Assembly: GCA_964429075.1 (NCBI GenBank)
Contig: CAYSBA010000059.1
Span: 953 to 7,190, forward strand
Length of the DNA stretch: 6,238 nt
DNA from: CAYSBA01 sp964429075 [NCBI: uncultured bacterium]
GTDB taxonomy: Bacteria > CAYSBA01
Direction: 5' to 3'
Shown here: piece by piece, positions 1 through 3,957 of the stretch
Layout of the letters: every line of letters starts with the position of its first letter
How positions within the stretch are numbered: position 1 is the stretch's first letter
Program-made: the position numbers and the translations under genes
Notes under the pieces: generated by a model
What the model saw: the letters and a program-made list of their open reading frames with translations, nothing else
Databases searched by the model: none
What the model was told of the DNA's origin: nothing

Positions 1-118
1 ATCCTGAAAGCCTCTCAAATTCCCTGTTTATCTCAATAAACTTACCTTTTTTATCTATCAGATATGCAGCATCTGGCGAATTTTCAAAGGCTATTCGATA
101 TATGCTCTTTCTCCCCAT
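1..118 (-). CDS. PAS-domain sensory protein, N-terminal fragment
   Basis: Read leftward from an ATG at 118-116, the frame stays open for 39 codons to the window edge, so only the N-terminus is present. The start is preceded by a strong Shine-Dalgarno, GGAGGAGG, seven bases upstream. Residues 9-39 (IAFENSPDAAYLIDKKGKF, then IEINREFERLSG) match the first strands and helix of a PAS domain: the 'ENSPDA' entry, a 'hIDxxGxhhxhN' core, and an 'F.RLSG' helix. PAS domains sense ligands, redox state or partner proteins and usually sit ahead of histidine kinase, diguanylate cyclase, sigma-54 activator or chemoreceptor modules. There is no signal peptide or membrane segment before the PAS domain, so this end is cytoplasmic. 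The output domain lies outside the window and cannot be named. It is transcribed divergently from rplC. Confidence 0.75.
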   Translation of the reverse strand, partial: MGRKSIYRIAFENSPDAAYLIDKKGKFIEINREFERLSG

Positions 119-121
119 AAT

Positions 122-130
122 GGATCCTCC
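122..130 (-). promoter_or_regulatory. Ribosome binding site of the PAS gene
   Basis: On the minus strand the purine run GGAGGAGGAT lies just upstream of the ATG at 118-116. It is a near-perfect anti-16S match at normal spacing and fixes the start of the leftward gene. Confidence 0.65.
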
Positions 131-165
131 TCCATGTCTTAAGCTATGCAAAAAATCGATCAATT

Positions 166-192
166 CCTATAATTTTAAGAGATCTTTGTCAA
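166..192 (-). promoter_or_regulatory. Possible promoter of the PAS gene
   Basis: On the minus strand a perfect -35 hexamer TTGACA (192-187) is followed after 15 bp by a weak -10 candidate TATAGG (171-166). The short spacer and imperfect -10 make this tentative. It would give a leader of roughly 40 nt before the PAS start codon. It lies back to back with the rightward promoter, with only 15 bp between the two -35 boxes. Confidence 0.35.
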
Positions 193-207
193 CCTGAGAT
201 AATTTTC

Positions 208-236
208 TTGATTTTTTGATAGAGTTGTGCTTATAT
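208..236 (+). promoter_or_regulatory. Sigma-70-like promoter for rplC and the downstream genes
   Basis: The -35 box TTGATT (208-213) and the -10 box TTATAT (231-236) are separated by exactly 17 bp in an AT-rich stretch. Transcription would begin near 243, giving a leader of about 25 nt with room for the rplC Shine-Dalgarno and little else, so no long regulatory leader is expected. No terminator or large gap follows through 6238, so this may be the main promoter of the whole rightward gene row. Confidence 0.6.
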
Positions 237-266
237 GGTTGAACAAGTTTCTAATGGAGATGGATC

Positions 267-899
267 ATGCCTATAGGAATTGTTGGTAGAAAGCTCGGCA
301 TGACGCAGATTTTCAAAGAGGATGGCACCGTTATCCCCGTGACAGTAATTAGTGCCGAGCCCGGGGTGGTGCTTGAGGTAAAGACCAAAGAAAAGCATGG
401 TTATTGTGCAATTAAAGTTGGCTTTGAGTCTGCAAACCCCTACAAAATGAAAAAGCCCATACTCGGTCAGTTCAAAAAGGCAGGGGTAAAACCAAAAAAG
501 ATAATAAAGGAATTTCGTCTTTCCGAGGAGGAGTGTAAAAGTTTTAAGGTAGGGGACGAAATCAGTATTAATGTGTTGAATGAAGGCGGAATTGTAGATG
601 TTACAGGCTGGAGTAAAGGCAGAGGGTTTACAGGGGTTATAAAGAGGCATAACTTTTCTGGTGCAGATGCCGGTCATGGAACTCATGAATATTTCAGACA
701 TCCCGGTTCAATAGGGATGTGCGAATTTCCTGGCAGGGTCTTCAAGGGCAAAAAGCTCCCAGGACACTGGGGGAACGAAAGGGTTACTGTCAAAAATTTG
801 AAGGTCGAGAAGATCCTGAGTGATGAGAACTGTATACTTATAAAAGGGGCAGTGCCGGGTGCCAGGAAAGGTTTGTTGATTATCAAAAAGAAAGCTTAA
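267..899 (+). CDS. rplC: 50S ribosomal protein L3
   Basis: Full-length L3 (210 aa), an early-assembly 23S rRNA-binding protein whose long loop reaches toward the peptidyl transferase centre. Seen: the N-terminal signature [14 protein letters not shown] (residues 3-16), the central [15 protein letters not shown] (114-128), HPGSIG (145-150), PGRVFKGKK (155-163), and the C-terminal strand [13 protein letters not shown] (190-202). The start is set by GGAGA at 256-260, six to seven bases before the ATG. At the position of the E. coli glutamine methylated by PrmB (GQMG) this protein has GHWG (166-169), so that modification cannot occur. Context is unusual: rplC normally lies between rpsJ and rplD, but here the upstream neighbour is a divergent PAS gene and the downstream one, 23 bp on, is an outer-membrane protein gene. 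The sequence looks intact and functional. It could be the only copy, relocated, or a second copy. Confidence 0.98.
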   Translation: MPIGIVGRKLGMTQIFKEDGTVIPVTVISAEPGVVLEVKTKEKHGYCAIKVGFESANPYKMKKPILGQFKKAGVKPKKIIKEFRLSEEECKSFKVGDEISINVLNEGGIVDVTGWSKGRGFTGVIKRHNFSGADAGHGTHEYFRHPGSIGMCEFPGRVFKGKKLPGHWGNERVTVKNLKVEKILSDENCILIKGAVPGARKGLLIIKKKA

Positions 900-914
900 A
901 CATATTTTATTAAA

Positions 915-920
915 GGAGGG
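915..920 (+). promoter_or_regulatory. Ribosome binding site of the first barrel gene
   Basis: GGAGGG, within AAAGGAGGG, lies in the 23-nt gap after the rplC stop, only two bases from the ATG at 923. The spacing is tighter than usual, but this ATG is the only one that leaves a proper signal peptide. The gap contains no hairpin able to end transcription. Confidence 0.6.
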
Positions 921-922
921 CC

Positions 923-1621
923 ATGAAGAACAGGAATCTTCCCTTGTTGAAAGGCTTATTGTTGTTAGCCTGTGGTTTAGGTTTGTTTTTTCAAACGAAT
1001 GTGGCCCGGGCTGATGTGGTTAAACGACCTGAGAATCTACCTCCGCTTTTGAAACAGAGATTTGTCCTTGATGGAAAATTTGAGACAGGGCTCAGTTTTG
1101 GTATGGAGGTGGCAAGCAAATTCGAACAACATTATAGTCCAGGTCTTTTGTTTGTCTACCATTTTACTGAAGAGCTTGCTATTGGTCTGCTCGGTCGTTT
1201 TGACATTGCCAAAGACAAAGATCTAAAACAGGCCGTATTGAGTAAGAGCACAGATATTACCAAAGAGCTGAGCAATACTACAAAGTTTGTCTTTGATGGG
1301 ATCGGTTTTTTTCAATACAATCCAATGTATGGAAAGTTCAATCTTGGTTCTGAGCTTTCATTCAATTACAACCTATACATAGAACTTGGTGCAGGGATTG
1401 TATCCACAAACAAGACTGTCCTTGGTGGTGATGCTGATGGTACAACAAAAAGTGGTACAACCCCTGTCTATGTCTGGGCTGTGGGTTTCCGTTACTGGAT
1501 CATTGATAATCTTGTCGTCAGACTCGGCTTAAGAGATTATCTGTTTTCAGAAAGTGTTGATGGTAAGGGTCAGATGAATGACTATATGTTCGGTGATTTC
1601 GGAGTGAATTTTATATTTTGA
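923..1621 (+). CDS. Outer membrane beta-barrel protein, GltA/GltB-type (first paralogue)
   Basis: A 232-aa exported protein. Residues 1-30 form a signal peptide (Lys/Arg n-region, Leu-rich core, VARA cleavage before Asp31). LLAC at 14-17 resembles a lipobox, but the hydrophobic run before Cys17 is only six residues, so type I cleavage is preferred. The mature part alternates polar and hydrophobic residues as in beta-strands and ends in FGVNFIF, with the terminal Phe typical of substrates of the BAM outer-membrane insertase. Conserved blocks are RFVLDGKFE (46-54), YHFTEELAIGLLGRF (79-93), NPMYGKF (133-139), GAGIVSTNK (156-164) and GFRYWI (188-193). All recur in the next gene. From memory this pattern fits the myxobacterial-type 'outer membrane beta-barrel domain' family (OMP_myx_plus), which includes gliding proteins GltA and GltB. 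Gene order cannot tell A from B. No catalytic residues are evident, so the role is probably a structural anchor or pore. Confidence 0.82.
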   Translation: MKNRNLPLLKGLLLLACGLGLFFQTNVARADVVKRPENLPPLLKQRFVLDGKFETGLSFGMEVASKFEQHYSPGLLFVYHFTEELAIGLLGRFDIAKDKDLKQAVLSKSTDITKELSNTTKFVFDGIGFFQYNPMYGKFNLGSELSFNYNLYIELGAGIVSTNKTVLGGDADGTTKSGTTPVYVWAVGFRYWIIDNLVVRLGLRDYLFSESVDGKGQMNDYMFGDFGVNFIF

Positions 1622-1627
1622 GGTAGG
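1620..1627 (+). promoter_or_regulatory. Ribosome binding site inside the preceding stop codon
   Basis: GAGGTAGG overlaps the TGA stop at 1619-1621 and precedes the ATG at 1630. GAGG lies six bases from the start. This arrangement suggests translational coupling of the two barrel genes, fitting a paired stoichiometry. Confidence 0.55.
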
Positions 1628-1629
1628 CG

Positions 1630-2424
1630 ATGAAGAGACTTTTTTTAATGCTTTTTGTAATATCTGTCTCAACATCTGTTTTTGCTCAGGAGGTAAAGAA
1701 GACCCAACAAAAGAGGGGTGGCATCGGGAAGAGGGAGCCATTCCAGGATATACATGTGCTTGAAGAGAGATTTTATTTAAAGGAAGGAAAATTTGAGATC
1801 GCACCATTTTTTGGCACATCCTGGGGAGACAAATACATATCCCACAAGATTGTGGGGATAAAGGGACTTTATCATTTTAGAGAGAAGATGGCAGTAAGTA
1901 TACTGGGAAGTTTTTTCTTTAGCAAGCAGACTAACTTTACAATGGATCTGAGAAACAAGGCAAGCCTGCTTCCCTCATATCCAAAGCTCGAAGAGTTAAA
2001 ATATATGTTTATAGGGGCACTGGACCTCAATCCTATATATGGTAAATTTAAGATGTATAATATATTTGGACAGTTTGATGTATACGTAAGTGCTGGAGTG
2101 GGGATGGCTTCTACAAAATGGTGGCCCTACAAGACCGGTGAATCTAATCAGAAGATTTATAATGATTTAGGCATAAAGATGATAGGTAGTATTGCAGGTG
2201 GGTTCAGGATATGGATGTTTGAGAAACACTGGCTTACCATCCTTTTTGAGGTCAGAGATATCGGTTTTGCCGATGCCTTTAAACCATCTGAATCTGCAGA
2301 TTTCAAGGATAAAAATGCATACAATGATCTAAGCGACAGTGAGAAAGATAAGTATATTGGTGATAATATGAATGACTCAAGAAACATTGTTATGTTTCTA
2401 CTGGGTTTCTCAATTCTCATGTAG
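1630..2424 (+). CDS. Outer membrane beta-barrel protein, GltA/GltB-type (second paralogue)
   Basis: A 264-aa exported protein, paralogous to the gene just upstream. Residues 1-19 are a clean signal peptide with VFA cleavage before Gln20. A basic, probably disordered linker follows (22-35), then the barrel. Blocks shared with the upstream protein, in the same order, are RFYLKEGKFE (47-56), YHFREKMAVSILGSF (81-95), NPIYGKF (134-140), VYVSAGVGMASTK (151-163), and GFRIW (191-195) with VRD (208-210). It is longer because of an extra acidic/polar segment at about 217-250 (rich in Asp, Ser, Lys), probably an extracellular loop. The last strand is VMFLLGFSILM, which ends in Met rather than the usual aromatic residue. 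It starts 8 nt after the upstream stop. It is likely an outer-membrane partner of the first barrel, with the family assignment as for that gene. Whether it corresponds to GltA or GltB is not resolved. Confidence 0.82.
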   Translation: MKRLFLMLFVISVSTSVFAQEVKKTQQKRGGIGKREPFQDIHVLEERFYLKEGKFEIAPFFGTSWGDKYISHKIVGIKGLYHFREKMAVSILGSFFFSKQTNFTMDLRNKASLLPSYPKLEELKYMFIGALDLNPIYGKFKMYNIFGQFDVYVSAGVGMASTKWWPYKTGESNQKIYNDLGIKMIGSIAGGFRIWMFEKHWLTILFEVRDIGFADAFKPSESADFKDKNAYNDLSDSEKDKYIGDNMNDSRNIVMFLLGFSILM

Positions 2425-2433
2425 GGTAGGATT

Positions 2434-3957
2434 ATGGTAAAAAAGAGCTCAGTTTATCTATTTCTTTTTATTTTGATCCTTTCGAATCTTGCTGACCTTT
2501 GGGCACAGCCAGTAACCAATCCACAGAGCGCACAGGATATAAAATTTTATAACAGGGCTGTTGAGGCCTATAACAAGGGTCGTTATGTTGAGAGTTCCCT
2601 TATATTTTTTGACATAATTAGTAATGGAGTTACAACAGAGATTATAGAAAAATGTCAGTACTATCTTGCAAAATCTCTTCTTAAGCTTGGCCTCTTACAG
2701 CCTGCCATGTACTATTTTAGCGTTGTTTTTAAGACAGGCCCAATACATCCTTACTATCTCAAGGCCATAGAGAACCTTGTTAACATTGCAGAAAAGAAGG
2801 AAGACGACATAATTATTCCAAGTTTATTCACAAAGTATTATTCGCAGGATTTTGGTAGATTAAAGCCAGATGTACTCTATCGGGCCAACTACATTGTGGG
2901 TTATCTTTTGTACAATCAGGGTAAGCTTCAGGAGGCAAGCGCCTTTTTGAATACCGTATCTCCAAAGAGTAAGGTATATCCAAAGGCGTTGTACATCCTC
3001 GGTATCATAGATTATAGACATCAGAACTATAAGGCGGCACTGGAAAAATTTAAGAAGATAATCTCCCTACCACAGACTACAGATAAGATCAGAAATCTTA
3101 CAAAGATGGCACTCGGTCGCACCTACTATGGTCTGAGAAACTATGAACAGGCCATAAAGTATTACAAATCAATCCCGCGATTTCTTCCATACTGGCAGGC
3201 CTCCTTTTTTGAGCTTGGCTGGGCACACTATAAAAACAAACAGTATGGATATGCCCTCGGCGATCTTCATTCTGTTACCGCACCATCCTTTGAAGACAAA
3301 TTCATCCCTGAGACATGGGTCCTTATGGCAACCATCTATTTCAGACTCTGCCTCTATCCTGCTGTAAACAATGCGCTAGATTCATACGATAGGGAGTATG
3401 TACCTTATATGAAGGCTCTTGAACAGATACTTTCGAGGAGTACTGATGTGGAATACTACTATAGATTGATGTGGGAGAATCGACCACCAGAGCAGGGCGG
3501 CATCCCTGAGGTTATAAAAAAGCATATGTTGCTCAACCCGAGATTAAGAAAGATCCTTCATTTTCTAAAGGATCTTGAGAAGGAGGAGAAGAAGATTAAG
3601 TCTCTGCAGATGTGGCAGGGTAGTACACTCGAATCTGAGCTTCTCGGACAGGTGAATGAGCAGAAGAGACAGTATGTAAAGATAGCAGGCCAGTGGATAA
3701 TGATGAGACTGAGAAATATCTATCAGACCCTTCAAGACTTTAAGAATCAGATAGATCTTATAAGATATGAGACAACAAAGGCTGCAGAAGAGATGCTTGA
3801 GAGGGGTAAGGATCCTGATGTGCTGGCGAGGATGCAGAAGACAAAAAAGCCTGATAATATCCCTTATTACGTGGAATACTGGCATTTTAATGGCGAATAC
3901 TGGCTGGATGAGCTCGGTTACTATGTTTATACTGTGGAGGGCATATGTGGGAAATAA
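2434..3957 (+). CDS. Periplasmic TPR protein, GltC-like
   Basis: A 507-aa exported protein. Residues 1-24 are a signal peptide (VKK n-region, Leu/Ile/Phe core, LWA before Gln25). There is no lipobox, so it should be soluble in the periplasm. TPR-like helix pairs fill residues 36-315, clearest at 36-69, 73-106, 147-179, 184-217, 221-251 and 254-288; typical pieces are ALYILGIIDYRHQNYKAAL and ELGWAHYKNKQYGYAL. Residues 370-460 are charged helices with coiled-coil character. The C-terminus carries an aromatic motif, YWHFNGEYWLDELGYY (482-497), then Cys505 near the end. TPRs are protein-docking scaffolds. Directly after a pair of outer-membrane barrels, this protein is best read as their periplasmic partner, as GltC is for GltA/GltB in Myxococcus, though it is shorter than the roughly 670 aa I recall for GltC. 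The start follows the previous stop by 9 nt with a modest AGGGTAGG. The assignment to GltC rests mainly on position and architecture. Confidence 0.8.
   Translation: MVKKSSVYLFLFILILSNLADLWAQPVTNPQSAQDIKFYNRAVEAYNKGRYVESSLIFFDIISNGVTTEIIEKCQYYLAKSLLKLGLLQPAMYYFSVVFKTGPIHPYYLKAIENLVNIAEKKEDDIIIPSLFTKYYSQDFGRLKPDVLYRANYIVGYLLYNQGKLQEASAFLNTVSPKSKVYPKALYILGIIDYRHQNYKAALEKFKKIISLPQTTDKIRNLTKMALGRTYYGLRNYEQAIKYYKSIPRFLPYWQASFFELGWAHYKNKQYGYALGDLHSVTAPSFEDKFIPETWVLMATIYFRLCLYPAVNNALDSYDREYVPYMKALEQILSRSTDVEYYYRLMWENRPPEQGGIPEVIKKHMLLNPRLRKILHFLKDLEKEEKKIKSLQMWQGSTLESELLGQVNEQKRQYVKIAGQWIMMRLRNIYQTLQDFKNQIDLIRYETTKAAEEMLERGKDPDVLARMQKTKKPDNIPYYVEYWHFNGEYWLDELGYYVYTVEGICGK
3936..3941 (+). promoter_or_regulatory. 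Ribosome binding site within the end of the TPR gene
   Basis: GGAGGG sits inside the last codons of the upstream gene, three bases before the ATG at 3945. The downstream gene therefore starts 13 nt before the upstream TAA, indicating translational coupling. The ATG also begins a plausible signal sequence, which supports this start. Confidence 0.55.

Noticed and set aside
168-173. Perfect TATAAT on the plus strand as an rplC -10 box
   Set aside because: No acceptable -35 lies 16-18 bp upstream (the hexamer there is TATGCA). The 208-236 pair has better spacing and lies nearer the gene.
231-701. Long minus-strand open frame opposite rplC
   Set aside because: It lies antisense to a certain ribosomal protein gene, its translation has no recognisable domain, and no convincing ribosome site precedes it.
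900-922. Possible terminator after rplC
   Set aside because: The 23-nt gap is AT-rich but has no inverted repeat and contains the next gene's ribosome site.
962-973. Lipobox-like LLAC in the first barrel protein, suggesting a lipoprotein
   Set aside because: Only six hydrophobic residues separate Lys10 from Cys17, and the hydrophobic core continues past the Cys to a good ARA cleavage site. The C-terminal FIF end fits an integral barrel.
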